NCBI RefSeq assembly: GCF_019216885.1
Contig: NZ_JAAQRC020000001.1
Coordinates: forward strand, 1,674,001 to 1,738,000
Direction: 5' to 3'
Length of the DNA: 64,000 nucleotides
Source: Methylobacterium sp. SyP6R
Lineage (GTDB): Bacteria; Pseudomonadota; Alphaproteobacteria; Rhizobiales; Beijerinckiaceae
The position numbers and the translations under genes are program-made. Under the pieces are notes generated by a model that saw nothing but the letters and a program-made list of their open reading frames with translations, did no database searches and had not been told where the DNA came from. Positions 16,675 to 25,330 of the stretch are shown piece by piece; the first letter of the stretch is position 1; each line of letters begins with the position of its first letter.

Positions 16675-17831
16675 CGGTGATCGACCCCGCCCTCGCGCAA
16701 GACATGGTCGCCTGGCGCCGCGACCTCCACGCCCATCCCGAATTCGGGTTCGAGGAGCGGCGCACCGCCGCCTTCGTGGCGGCGCGCCTGCGGGAGTTCG
16801 GCCTCGACGTCGCCGAGGGGATCGGCGGCACCGGCGTGGTCGGCACGCTCCGGCGCGGCAGCGGCACCCGGGTCATCGCTCTGCGCGCCGACATGGACGC
16901 CCTGCGCATCCAGGAGCAGGGCACGCATCCCCACCGCTCGCGGGTCGACGGCACCATGCATGCCTGCGGCCATGACGGCCACACGGCGATGCTGCTCGGC
17001 GCCGCCCGGCTCCTCGCCACCGAGGGCGGCTTCGACGGGGCGGTGCGGTTCGTGTTCCAGCCCGCCGAGGAATGGGGCCGCGGCGCCCTGGCCATGCTCG
17101 GCGACGGCCTGATGGAGCGGTTCCCCTTCGACGAGATCCACGGTCTCCACAATATGCCCGGTCTGGGCATCGGCCGCCTCGAGACCCGCCCCGGGCCGAT
17201 CATGGCGGCGGAGGACAATTTCGAGATCGTGCTCGCGGGCGTCGGCGGCCACGCCGCCCGGCCGCAGACCGGCAGCGAGGTCCTGGTCGCGGCTTGCGCC
17301 ACGGTCATGTCGTTGCAGACGATCGTGTCGCGCCGCCTCGATCCGGCCGAGATCGGGGTCGTCTCGGTGACGGAGCTGATCACCGACGGCACCCGCAACG
17401 CCCTGCCCGGCCGGGCGCGGATCCTCGGCGATGCGCGCAGCGTCCGCCCCGAGATCAGCGCCGAGATCGAGCGGCAGATGCGCCTGATCGCCGAGGGAAC
17501 GGCCCGGGCCTACGGCGTTACGGCCGAGGTCGGGTACGCCCGCGAATTCATCCCGCTCCTCAACGATCCCGCCCTGACGCAGCAGGCGCTCGCCGCCGCC
17601 GCGGACGCGCTCGGGCCGCACAACGCCGCCGTCGCGCGGGCGCCGATGACCGGATCGGAGGATTTCGCCCGCTTCCTCGCGCATGTGCCGGGCTGCTTCG
17701 TCTTCCTCGGCAACGGCGAGGAGTCGGCGCCGCTCCACAACCCGACCTTCGATTTCAACGATGCCGCCCTGCCCTTCGGCGTCGCGTATCACGTCGCCCT
17801 GGTCCGCCGCCGCCTGCCCGTCTCGTCATGA
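16671..17831 (+). CDS. M20D metallopeptidase/amidohydrolase (hippurate hydrolase-like)
   Basis: 386 residues. Family features include the start WRRDLHAHPEFGFEE, RADMDALRI, the metal-binding MHACGHDGHTAMLLGAA and FQPAEEWGRGA with a metal-bridging acid. GVGGHAARPQ (dimerisation domain) and MTGSEDFARF (metal ligand) follow. Such enzymes remove N-acyl groups from amino acids (hippurate, N-acetyl or indole-conjugates). It overlaps both neighbours by ATGA, so it is co-translated with the lyase and the next M20 hydrolase, suggesting release of an amino acid that the lyase then deaminates. Confidence 0.88.
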   Translation: MTVIDPALAQDMVAWRRDLHAHPEFGFEERRTAAFVAARLREFGLDVAEGIGGTGVVGTLRRGSGTRVIALRADMDALRIQEQGTHPHRSRVDGTMHACGHDGHTAMLLGAARLLATEGGFDGAVRFVFQPAEEWGRGALAMLGDGLMERFPFDEIHGLHNMPGLGIGRLETRPGPIMAAEDNFEIVLAGVGGHAARPQTGSEVLVAACATVMSLQTIVSRRLDPAEIGVVSVTELITDGTRNALPGRARILGDARSVRPEISAEIERQMRLIAEGTARAYGVTAEVGYAREFIPLLNDPALTQQALAAAADALGPHNAAVARAPMTGSEDFARFLAHVPGCFVFLGNGEESAPLHNPTFDFNDAALPFGVAYHVALVRRRLPVSS

Positions 17832-19057
17832 GGTCCCGGATGCCCGCGATCGACGCCGCCCGCTTCCTCGGCCGCCTCTCCGCCCTCGCGCAGGTCGGTC
17901 GTGACGGGCAGGGCCGGCTGACCCGGCTCGCGGCCTCGGAGGCCGACCGGGCCGGGCGCGACCTGGTCGCCGGCTGGATGCGCGAGGCCGGATTGGCGGT
18001 GCGGGTCGACGGGATCGGCAACCTGATCGGGCTGTGGGATCCGGCCGGCACCGGCGCGCGGCCGGTGATGATGGGCTCGCATATCGACACGGTGATCGAT
18101 GCCGGAGCCTATGACGGCTGCACCGGGGTGCTGGCCGGCCTCTCAGTCATCGAGGCCCTGCGCGAGGCCGGGCGGATCCCGAAGCGGCCGCTCGCGCTCG
18201 CGGCCTTCACCAACGAGGAGGGCGTGCGCTACGCCCCCGACATGATGGGCTCGCTGGTCTATGCCGGCGGCTTGCCCGTCGAGGCGGCGCTCGCCACGGT
18301 CGGCACCGATGGCACGGTGCTCGGCGAGGAGCTGGCCCGCATCGGCTATGCCGGGCCCGAGGCGCCGGGCTTTCTGCATCCCCATGCTTACGTCGAGCTG
18401 CACGTCGAGCAGGGGCCGGTGCTGGAGCGGGAGGGGCTGGCGATCGGCGCGGTCGAGGACCTGCAGGGCATCTCCTGGCAGGAGGTCACGATCGAGGGCG
18501 CGGCCAACCACGCCGGCACCACCCCGATGTGCTTACGCCGGGATGCCGGCGTCGCGGCGGCCCTGCTGGTGGCCTGGCTGAGGGCGCGGGCGCGCGCCGG
18601 CAACGGCCGCAGCGTCGCCACCGTCGGGCGCCTGCGCCTGGAGCCGGACGCGATCAACGTGATCCCGGCCCGCGCGATCCTCACCATCGACCTGCGCGAT
18701 CCGGATGCGGTGCGCCTTGCCGGTTTCGAGGCCGACCTGGCGGCGCGGCTCGAGGCTCTCGCGCGGGAGGAGGACGTGACGGTCACGGTCCGCCGCCTCG
18801 CCCGGTTCGACCCGGTGAGCTTCGATGCCGGCATCGTCCGGGCGATCGAGGCGGCGGCGCGGGTCCGCGGTCTCTCGGTCCGCCGCATGACCTCGGGGGC
18901 CGGCCACGACGCCCAGATGATGGCCCGGCTCTGCCCCGCCGCGATGATCTTCGTGCCGAGCGTCGGAGGCATCAGCCACAACCCGGCCGAGCGCACCGCG
19001 GATGCCGATCTCGTCGCCGGGGCCGAGGTGCTGCTCGACGTGGTGCGGGGCCTGTGA
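17828..19057 (+). CDS. M20C Zn-dependent hydrolase (N-carbamoyl-L-amino-acid hydrolase/allantoate amidohydrolase type)
   Basis: 409 residues. Metal-binding and family motifs are PVMMGSHIDTV, DGCTGVLAGL, AFTNEEGVRYAPDMMGS, YVELHVEQGPVLE, NHAGTTPM, SGAGHDAQMM and FVPSVGGISHNPAE. Such enzymes cleave the carbamoyl group from N-carbamoyl amino acids, ureidoglycolate or allantoate. The ATG at 17828 overlaps the previous stop and keeps a short MRSRM lead. It ends the lyase operon. A paralogue lies at 48721-49959. Confidence 0.88.
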   Translation: MRSRMPAIDAARFLGRLSALAQVGRDGQGRLTRLAASEADRAGRDLVAGWMREAGLAVRVDGIGNLIGLWDPAGTGARPVMMGSHIDTVIDAGAYDGCTGVLAGLSVIEALREAGRIPKRPLALAAFTNEEGVRYAPDMMGSLVYAGGLPVEAALATVGTDGTVLGEELARIGYAGPEAPGFLHPHAYVELHVEQGPVLEREGLAIGAVEDLQGISWQEVTIEGAANHAGTTPMCLRRDAGVAAALLVAWLRARARAGNGRSVATVGRLRLEPDAINVIPARAILTIDLRDPDAVRLAGFEADLAARLEALAREEDVTVTVRRLARFDPVSFDAGIVRAIEAAARVRGLSVRRMTSGAGHDAQMMARLCPAAMIFVPSVGGISHNPAERTADADLVAGAEVLLDVVRGL

Positions 19058-19100
19058 GCGGCGCCTGATCCGGCGCGTCGTGCCGTCCGCAGGACGCCGC

Positions 19101-19787
19101 TTACGAGTCTTCCCGCAACGCCTCCGCCACCCGCGCCTCCAGAATGTCCGGCCGGCGCAGGATCAGCGCGCCGCGGGTGCGGTCGACGAGGCCTTCCTGG
19201 GCCATCACGGTGAATTCCCGCGTCACCTGCTCGCGGCGGCAGCCGATGCGGGCGGCGAGCACGTGGTGGTAGGGCGGCGGGCTCACCGCGCGCTCGCCGT
19301 CGGTGCCGGGCCGGGGTGTCGAGAGGCGCAGCAACTCCGCGTAGAGGCGGTGGCGCAGGTCGAGGACGGCGTGCTCCATCAGCCGGGCGTTGAGCATCCG
19401 CACCCGCTTGGCGAGGAGCCGCAGCAGCCGGTCGGCGATCGGGGGCGCGGCGAAGACGATCTCGCGGAACACCGCGGCCGGCACCACGCAGAGCTCGCCG
19501 CGGGTGAGCGCCGTGACGTTGGCCGAGCGGCTGACCCCGTCGATGGCGGCAAGCTCGCCGAAGAACTCGCCGGCCCGCATCTCGCCCAGGATCACCTCCT
19601 TGCCGGATTGCGTCCGGTTGAGGATCCGCACCTCGCCGGAGGCCAGGAGGTAGACGTCGGTCGAGGCGTCGTCGAAGTCGACCAGGATCTCGTTGGCGTC
19701 GAACCGGCGCCAGATGCAGCGCGATTCGTAGGAGGTCAGGTCGACGCCCGCATCCTTGAAGAAGGGAAACCCTGCGAGCCGACCCAT
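19101..19787 (-). CDS. Crp/Fnr-family transcriptional regulator
   Basis: 228 residues. The cyclic-nucleotide-binding-like domain (residues about 25-140) contains VYLLASGEVRILNRTQSGKEVILGEMRAGEFFGELAAIDGVSRSANVTAL. The long dimer helix and a Crp-type winged helix (HVLAARIGCRREQVTREFTVMAQEGLVDRTRGALIL) follow. The phosphate-binding cassette FFGELAAIDGVSRSA resembles cAMP-binding members; there is no Fnr-type cysteine cluster. The DNA-recognition helix is CRREQVTREF. No target can be assigned. The gene stands alone on the minus strand, downstream of the sugar dehydrogenase. Confidence 0.88.
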   Translation of the reverse strand: MGRLAGFPFFKDAGVDLTSYESRCIWRRFDANEILVDFDDASTDVYLLASGEVRILNRTQSGKEVILGEMRAGEFFGELAAIDGVSRSANVTALTRGELCVVPAAVFREIVFAAPPIADRLLRLLAKRVRMLNARLMEHAVLDLRHRLYAELLRLSTPRPGTDGERAVSPPPYHHVLAARIGCRREQVTREFTVMAQEGLVDRTRGALILRRPDILEARVAEALREDS

Positions 19788-19914
19788 CTGTTGCCCTCGA
19801 CCCCGCGGATGCGGTTGTTGCCCGCTGGTCTTAGCCCGGCGCGGCCCCGCTCGCCAGGGTCCGGAGGGCTCCCGCCGGGGTCATGTGCCGGTGACGCCGG
19901 GGGTTTTCCCAACA

Positions 19915-21270
19915 TTACGCCTTCACGATCGTCGCGCCTGTGAGACCATGGCGCGCCATGACGTTGCGGGTGTCGACGACGAGGCGGGCTTCGCGCGCCA
20001 CCAGCCCGTAATCGACGCCGTCATGGTCGGTGGCGATCAGCACCGCGTCGACCGCCCGCAGGGTCCCGGGGTCGAGGGGCTGCGAGACCCGCCCGGCGAG
20101 CTCCGGGTGCTCGCGGGTCGCCGGCAGCACCGGCACCAGGGGGTCGTGGTAGAGCGCCCGGGCGCCGCGCGCCTCGATCAGCCGGATCAGCTTCAGCGCC
20201 GGGCTCTCGCGGGTATCCTCGACGTTGCGCTTGTAGGCGAGCCCGAGGACCAGCACCGTCGCGCCCGAGAAGGCCCGGCCCGTGCGGTCGACGGCGGCCG
20301 CCAGGCGCTCGACCACATGGTAGGGCATCCGGGTGTTGACCTCCCCGGCCAGTTCCACGAACCGGGCCGGCACGTCGAATTCCCGCGCCTTCCAGGCGAG
20401 ATAGAACGGGTCGATCGGGATGCAGTGGCCGCCTAAGCCCGGCCCGGGCTGGAACGGCATGAAGCCGAAGGGCTTGGTGGCCGCGGCCTGGATCACCTCC
20501 CAGACGTCGATCCCCATCGCGTCGTAGACGAGCTTCAATTCGTTCACGAGGGCGATGTTGACCGAGCGGAAGATGTTTTCCGTGAGCTTCACGGCCTCCG
20601 CGGCCGCCGCCGAGGAGACCGGCACGGTGCGCACCACCAGTGCGCCGTAGAGCGCCTCCGCCAGGGTCCGGGCGGCATCGTCGTCCGCCCCCACCACCTT
20701 GGGGATGCGGGCGGTGTCGAACTCGCCGTTGCCCGGATCCTCGCGCTCCGGCGAATAGGCGAGGAAGAAGTCGGTGCCCGAGCGCAGGCCCCCCGCCTCC
20801 AGGATCGGCCGCATCACCTCCTCGGTGGTGCCCGGATAGGTGGTCGATTCGAGCACCACGAGCTGGCCCGGGCGCAAGCGTGCGGCGATGGCCCGGGCGG
20901 TGGCCTCGACGTAGGTGAGGTCCGGCTCGCGGTGGCGGGTGAGCGGCGTCGGCACGCAGATCAGCACCGCGTCGGGCTCGGACAAACGCGCCATGTCGCC
21001 GGTGGCCTGGAAGGTGCCCGCCGCCACCGCTGCTCCCAAGGCCTCGCCCGGGATGTGGTGGAACGCCCCCTCGCCCCGGTTGAGGGCCGCGACGCGGCCG
21101 GGATCGACGTCGAAGCCGAGCACCGAGAAGCCGGCCCGGAGCGCGGCGAGCGCCAGCGGCAGCCCGACATAGCCGAGGCCGACGATGCCGATCAGGGCCC
21201 GGCGCTCCGACAGGAGCCGGCTCAAGGTCTCGGAAAGGGACGTCATCGCGGGTCCGGGCTCAGGCATCAT
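19915..21270 (-). CDS. Nucleotide-sugar dehydrogenase, UDP-N-acetylglucosamine 6-dehydrogenase type
   Basis: 451 residues. The N-terminal Rossmann motif IGIVGLGYVGLPLA is followed by ESTTYPGTTEE, SPEREDPGN, KLTENIFRSVNIALVNELK and the catalytic cysteine block GPGLGGHCIPIDPFYLAWKA. The C-terminal domain has VLGLAYKRNVEDTRESPALKL. The PGLGGHCIPIDPFYL form is typical of WbpA/TviB enzymes that oxidise UDP-GlcNAc to UDP-GlcNAcA, not of Ugd. This feeds O-antigen or capsule synthesis. It has no sugar-pathway neighbours here; the nearest glycan genes are at 43-47 kb. Start could also be ATG 21246. Confidence 0.85.
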   Translation of the reverse strand: MMPEPGPAMTSLSETLSRLLSERRALIGIVGLGYVGLPLALAALRAGFSVLGFDVDPGRVAALNRGEGAFHHIPGEALGAAVAAGTFQATGDMARLSEPDAVLICVPTPLTRHREPDLTYVEATARAIAARLRPGQLVVLESTTYPGTTEEVMRPILEAGGLRSGTDFFLAYSPEREDPGNGEFDTARIPKVVGADDDAARTLAEALYGALVVRTVPVSSAAAAEAVKLTENIFRSVNIALVNELKLVYDAMGIDVWEVIQAAATKPFGFMPFQPGPGLGGHCIPIDPFYLAWKAREFDVPARFVELAGEVNTRMPYHVVERLAAAVDRTGRAFSGATVLVLGLAYKRNVEDTRESPALKLIRLIEARGARALYHDPLVPVLPATREHPELAGRVSQPLDPGTLRAVDAVLIATDHDGVDYGLVAREARLVVDTRNVMARHGLTGATIVKA

Positions 21271-21361
21271 GGCTTCCGCTTACACGGTGCGTGGGGCGGC
21301 GCTGTCAACACGGAGGCTCCCGCCCCTTGCCTCCCGCGCCCGCCGCCCCCACAACGCCGCC

Positions 21362-23230
21362 ATGCTCCGCGTGAACGACCTCACCTACCGGATCGGCGAC
21401 CGCCTGATCCTCGACCATGCCGGCTTCGCCCTGCCCGAGCGGGCGCGGGTCGGGATCGTCGGGCGCAACGGCGCCGGCAAGACCACCCTGTTCCGGATCA
21501 TCCAGGGCGAGATCCCCACGGAAGGCGGCGCGATCGGCCTGCCGAAGGGCACCCGGATCGGCGGTGTCGCGCAGGAGGCGCCGGCCGGCCCCGAGACCCT
21601 GCACGCGGTGGTGCTCGCAGCCGATACCGAGCGCACGCGCCTCATGCAGGAGGCCGAGACCGCCGACGGCTTGCGCCGGGCCGAGATCGAGACCCGGCTC
21701 GTCGACATCGACGCCCATTCGGCCCCGGCCCGGGCCGCCGCGATCCTGCACGGCCTCGGCTTCGACGCCGAGGCGCAAGCCCGGCCCTGCTCCGACTTCT
21801 CCGGCGGCTGGCGGATGCGGGTGGCGCTCGCCGCGGTGCTGTTCTCCGAGCCGGACCTGCTGCTCCTCGACGAGCCGACCAACTACCTCGACATCGAGGG
21901 CACGCTCTGGCTCTACGACTACCTCGAGCGCTATCCCCGCACCGCGCTGATCATCAGCCACGACCGGGACCTGCTCGATACCTCCGTCGACCACATCCTC
22001 CACCTCGATCGCGGCAAGCTCACGCTCTATCGCGGCGGCTACACCTCGTTCGCCCGCCAGCTCGCCGAGAAGCGCATGCTCCAGGCCAAGGCCCGGGTGA
22101 AGCAGGAAGCCGAGCGCGCCCATCTCCAGAGCTTCGTCGACCGCTTCAAGGCCAAGGCGACCAAGGCGCGCCAGGCCCAGTCGCGGATGAAGCGGCTCGC
22201 GAAGATGGAGCCGATCGCCGCGCTCATCGAGGACGACGTGCCGGTGATTCACCTGCCGAGCCCGGAGCGCGCCCTGTCGCCGCCGCTCGTCGCGATGGAG
22301 CGGGTCCAGGCCGGCTATCCCGACCGCACGGTGCTGACCGGCCTCAACCTGACGCTCGCCCCCGACGACCGGGTGGCCTTGCTCGGGGCCAACGGCAACG
22401 GCAAGTCGACCTTCTGCAAGCTCATCGGCGGCCGGCTCGACCCGCTCTCGGGCGAGGTGCGGCGCTGGGGCAAGATGAACGTCGCCTACTTCGCCCAGCA
22501 CCAGCTCGACGAATTGCGCCCGGCCGAGAGCGCCTATGCCCATGTCCGCGACCTGATGCCGGACGTGCCGGAAGCGCGTGCGCGCGCCGCGGCGGCGCGC
22601 CTGGGATTTCCCGGCCACAAGGCCGACACCCCGGTCTCGCAGCTCTCCGGCGGCGAGAAGGCGCGGCTGCTGATGGGTTTGGCCGCCTTCAACGGCCCGC
22701 ATCTCCTGATCCTCGACGAGCCGACCAACCACCTCGACATCGAGAGCCGCCAGGCGCTGGTCGAGGCGATCAACGACTACGAGGGCGCGGTGATCCTGGT
22801 GAGCCACGATCGCTTCCTGGTCGAGGCCTGCGCCGACAGGCTGTGGCTGGTGCGCAACGGCACCGTGAAGCCCTTCGACGGCGACATGGACGATTACCGT
22901 CGCCTGGTTCTCGCCGGCCCGGAGACGGAGACCGCGAAGACGCCGGACTCGACCGGCGGCGCCAAGGCGGTCGAGCGCCGCTCCAACGCCGAGCGCCGGG
23001 CGGCGCTCGCCCCGTTGCGCCGCAAGCTCGAGGCGGTGGAGGCGCGGATGGCCAAGCTCTCCGCCGCCATCGCCAAGATCGACGCGGCGCTCGCCGACGG
23101 CACCGCCTTCCGCACCGACGCCGCCAAGGCCGGCGAGCTCGCCCGCATGCGGGCCGAGGCCGCCGCGGCCTTGGGCAGCGCCGAGGAGGAGTGGCTGGAG
23201 GTGAGCGGCGAACTGGAGGCGGAGGCGTGA
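21362..23230 (+). CDS. ABC-F family ATP-binding protein (Uup/EttA-like)
   Basis: 622 residues with two ABC domains and no membrane segments. Walker A motifs are GRNGAGKTT and GANGNGKST, signatures are FSGGWRMRVALA and LSGGEKARLLM, and Walker B motifs are LLLLDEPTNYLDIEG and LLILDEPTNHLDIES. The inter-domain linker is charged and rich in Lys/Arg/Ala (about residues 235-300). The C-terminal coiled coil (residues about 535-622) is typical of Uup-like ABC-F proteins, which act on ribosomes or DNA branches and not in transport. ATG 21362 is at the start of conserved sequence MLRVNDLTYRIGDR. Confidence 0.9.
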   Translation: MLRVNDLTYRIGDRLILDHAGFALPERARVGIVGRNGAGKTTLFRIIQGEIPTEGGAIGLPKGTRIGGVAQEAPAGPETLHAVVLAADTERTRLMQEAETADGLRRAEIETRLVDIDAHSAPARAAAILHGLGFDAEAQARPCSDFSGGWRMRVALAAVLFSEPDLLLLDEPTNYLDIEGTLWLYDYLERYPRTALIISHDRDLLDTSVDHILHLDRGKLTLYRGGYTSFARQLAEKRMLQAKARVKQEAERAHLQSFVDRFKAKATKARQAQSRMKRLAKMEPIAALIEDDVPVIHLPSPERALSPPLVAMERVQAGYPDRTVLTGLNLTLAPDDRVALLGANGNGKSTFCKLIGGRLDPLSGEVRRWGKMNVAYFAQHQLDELRPAESAYAHVRDLMPDVPEARARAAAARLGFPGHKADTPVSQLSGGEKARLLMGLAAFNGPHLLILDEPTNHLDIESRQALVEAINDYEGAVILVSHDRFLVEACADRLWLVRNGTVKPFDGDMDDYRRLVLAGPETETAKTPDSTGGAKAVERRSNAERRAALAPLRRKLEAVEARMAKLSAAIAKIDAALADGTAFRTDAAKAGELARMRAEAAAALGSAEEEWLEVSGELEAEA

Positions 23231-23847
23231 CGGACGGCAGCGCTCCCCGGGGTACGGCCGGCTACGCCGCCGAGGCCGAGCGGCTGGTCTCGCAATACGA
23301 GAGCATCGCCTTTTCGGAGATCCACGCGGCGATCCTGCCGCTGCTCCCCGCGCCGCCGGCCCATATCCTCGACATCGGCGCCGGGACCGGGCGGGATGCC
23401 GCGGGCTTCGCCGCCCTCGGCTACCGGGTGACCGCCGTCGAACCGACGGCCGAGCTGCGCCGGCAGGCGGTGGCCCTGCACCCCTCCCCGTCGATCGACT
23501 GGCTGGATGACGGCCTGCCGGACCTCGCCGCCCTCTCCGGTCGTCGCGAGGCCTTCGACGTCGTGATGCTCACCGCCGTCTGGATGCATCTCGACGAGGC
23601 CGAGCGCCACCGCGCCATGCCGCGCCTCGCCGCCCTGGTGCGGGTGGGCGGCGTGATGGCGCTGTCGCTGCGCCACGGCCCGGTGCCGCCGGGGCGCCGG
23701 ATGTTCGACGTGTCGGCCGCCGAGACGATCGACCTCGCTCGGGGATACGGCCTGCGCTGCCTCCTGTGCCGGACCGACGAGGATGCCCAGCTCGGGCGCC
23801 CCGGCGTGACCTGGGACCGGGTCGCCTTCGTCCGGGACGAGGCGTAA
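23227..23847 (+). CDS. SAM-dependent class I methyltransferase
   Basis: 206 residues from a GTG that overlaps the ABC-F stop (GTGA). The SAM-binding motif I is HILDIGAGTGRDAAGFAALGYRVTAVEP, and the motif II/III regions are FDVVMLTAVWMHLD and VRVGGVMALSLRHGP. The region from YGLRCLLCRTDEDAQ to the end resembles small-molecule methyltransferases in the Methyltransf_11/25 group. Substrate unknown. Coupling with an ABC-F gene is the only context. Confidence 0.85.
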   Translation: MTDGSAPRGTAGYAAEAERLVSQYESIAFSEIHAAILPLLPAPPAHILDIGAGTGRDAAGFAALGYRVTAVEPTAELRRQAVALHPSPSIDWLDDGLPDLAALSGRREAFDVVMLTAVWMHLDEAERHRAMPRLAALVRVGGVMALSLRHGPVPPGRRMFDVSAAETIDLARGYGLRCLLCRTDEDAQLGRPGVTWDRVAFVRDEA

Positions 23848-23914
23848 GGGGCTTCACGCGCCCGGGGCGATCGCCTAGGGCGTGGGCCGATTCTCGTTTC
23901 CGGCCCGGGTACCC

Positions 23915-24778
23915 ATGACCACCCCCTCCTACGTCCTCTCCCTCTCCTGCACCAACGTCCCGGGGATCGTCGCCGGCGTCTCGGCCTACCTGTTCGAGGC
24001 CGGCTGCAACATCCTCGACGCGCAGCAATTCGACGACGTCGAGACCGGCCGCTTCTTCATGCGGATCGTGTTCAACCCGGTCGGGGCCGGGCCGGGGCGG
24101 GACGCGCTGGCCGCGGGCTTCGAGGCGGTGGCGGCGCGGTTCGGGATGGACTGGACCTTGCGCGACCGGGCCGAGCGGCGCCGCGTGATGCTGCTCGTCT
24201 CCCGCTTCGACCATTGCCTCAACGACCTCCTCTACCGCTGGCGCATCGGCGAGCTGCCGATGGAGGTCTGCGCGGTCGTCTCGAACTACCCGCGGGAGAT
24301 CTACGGCGCCGCGGATCTCGCCGGAATCCCGTTCCACCACCTGCCGATCACGCCGGACACCAAGCCGCAGCAGGAGGCCGCCCTGTGGCGCCTCGTCGAG
24401 GAGACCGGCGCCGAGCTGGTGGTGCTCGCCCGCTACATGCAGATCCTGTCGGACGACCTCTCGCACAAGCTCTCGGGCCGCTGCATCAACATCCACCACT
24501 CGTTCCTGCCCGGCTTCAAGGGCGCCAAGCCCTACCACCAGGCCCACGAGCGCGGCGTGAAGCTGATCGGCGCCACCTCGCACCTCGTCACCGGCGACCT
24601 CGACGAGGGGCCGATCATCGAGCAGGACGTCGAACGCATCTCGCACCGCGACACCCCCGAGGATCTCGTGCGCAAGGGCCGCGACATCGAGCGCCGGGTG
24701 CTCGCCCGCGCCGTGCGCTACGTGCTGGAGGACCGGGTGATCGCCAACGGCCGCAAGACGGTGGTGTTCACCGATTGA
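23915..24778 (+). CDS. purU: Formyltetrahydrofolate deformylase
   Basis: 287 residues, matching the usual 280-290. An N-terminal ACT domain ([36 protein letters not shown]) precedes the formyltransferase fold with the catalytic Asn-His-Asp pattern ([20 protein letters not shown] and [18 protein letters not shown]). It hydrolyses 10-formyl-THF to formate and THF. In methylotrophs PurU-type enzymes can help release formate in C1 metabolism. ATG 23915 fits the family start; an upstream in-frame codon at 23882 adds unlike sequence. Confidence 0.93.
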   Translation: MTTPSYVLSLSCTNVPGIVAGVSAYLFEAGCNILDAQQFDDVETGRFFMRIVFNPVGAGPGRDALAAGFEAVAARFGMDWTLRDRAERRRVMLLVSRFDHCLNDLLYRWRIGELPMEVCAVVSNYPREIYGAADLAGIPFHHLPITPDTKPQQEAALWRLVEETGAELVVLARYMQILSDDLSHKLSGRCINIHHSFLPGFKGAKPYHQAHERGVKLIGATSHLVTGDLDEGPIIEQDVERISHRDTPEDLVRKGRDIERRVLARAVRYVLEDRVIANGRKTVVFTD

Positions 24779-24886
24779 GGGCATCGGGCGAGGTCGCCGC
24801 GCTTGGCGCCGCCCGCGCCGGCGGGTAAGCCCGGGTCACGACCCGAGCGGGGAGCCGCTCGTGCCCTGATCCGGAGTTCCGCGACC

Positions 24887-25321
24887 ATGTCCGACCTCAC
24901 CCTCGACGCCGCCTCGACCATCGTGACCGCCGCCCTCAAGGCCGGCCGCGAGCTCGGGCTCAAGCCCCTGGCGGTGGTGGTGCTGGATACCCGCGGCGCC
25001 CTCAAGGCGGCTTGCGTGGAGGACGGGACCAGCCTCAAGCGCGCCGAGATCGCCACCGGCAAGGCCAACGGGGCGCTGGCGCTCGGCATCGGCTCGCGGG
25101 CCATCGCGAAGCGCGCAGAGGAGCAGGCCTATTTCGTTGCCGCAGTGACCCATGTGGCGGGGCCGGCCGGCCTGATCCCGGTCCCGGGCGGCGTGCTGAT
25201 CAAGCGCGACGGCCAACTCGTCGGCGCCGTCGGCATCTCGGGCGACACCTCCGACAACGACGAGAAGGCCGCGCTCGCCGGCATCGCCGCCGCCGGGCTC
25301 CAGGCCGAGACCGGCGCCTGA
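24887..25321 (+). CDS. Heme-binding HbpS/GlcG-family protein
   Basis: 144 residues with the repeated alpha/beta pattern of the HbpS/GlcG (DUF336) family: LDAASTIVTAALKAGRELGLKPLAVVVLDTRGALKAAC, GKANGALALGIGSRAI, GGVLIKRDGQLVGAVGISGDTSDNDEKAALAGI. The C-terminal GAVGISGDTSDNDE is the most conserved block. Members bind heme or flavin-like ligands or act as chaperone-like subunits; no enzyme activity can be assigned. Only 9 bp separate it from the binding-protein gene that follows, suggesting one transcript with the ABC importer. Confidence 0.88.
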   Translation: MSDLTLDAASTIVTAALKAGRELGLKPLAVVVLDTRGALKAACVEDGTSLKRAEIATGKANGALALGIGSRAIAKRAEEQAYFVAAVTHVAGPAGLIPVPGGVLIKRDGQLVGAVGISGDTSDNDEKAALAGIAAAGLQAETGA

Positions 25322-25330
25322 GCCTTCGCC

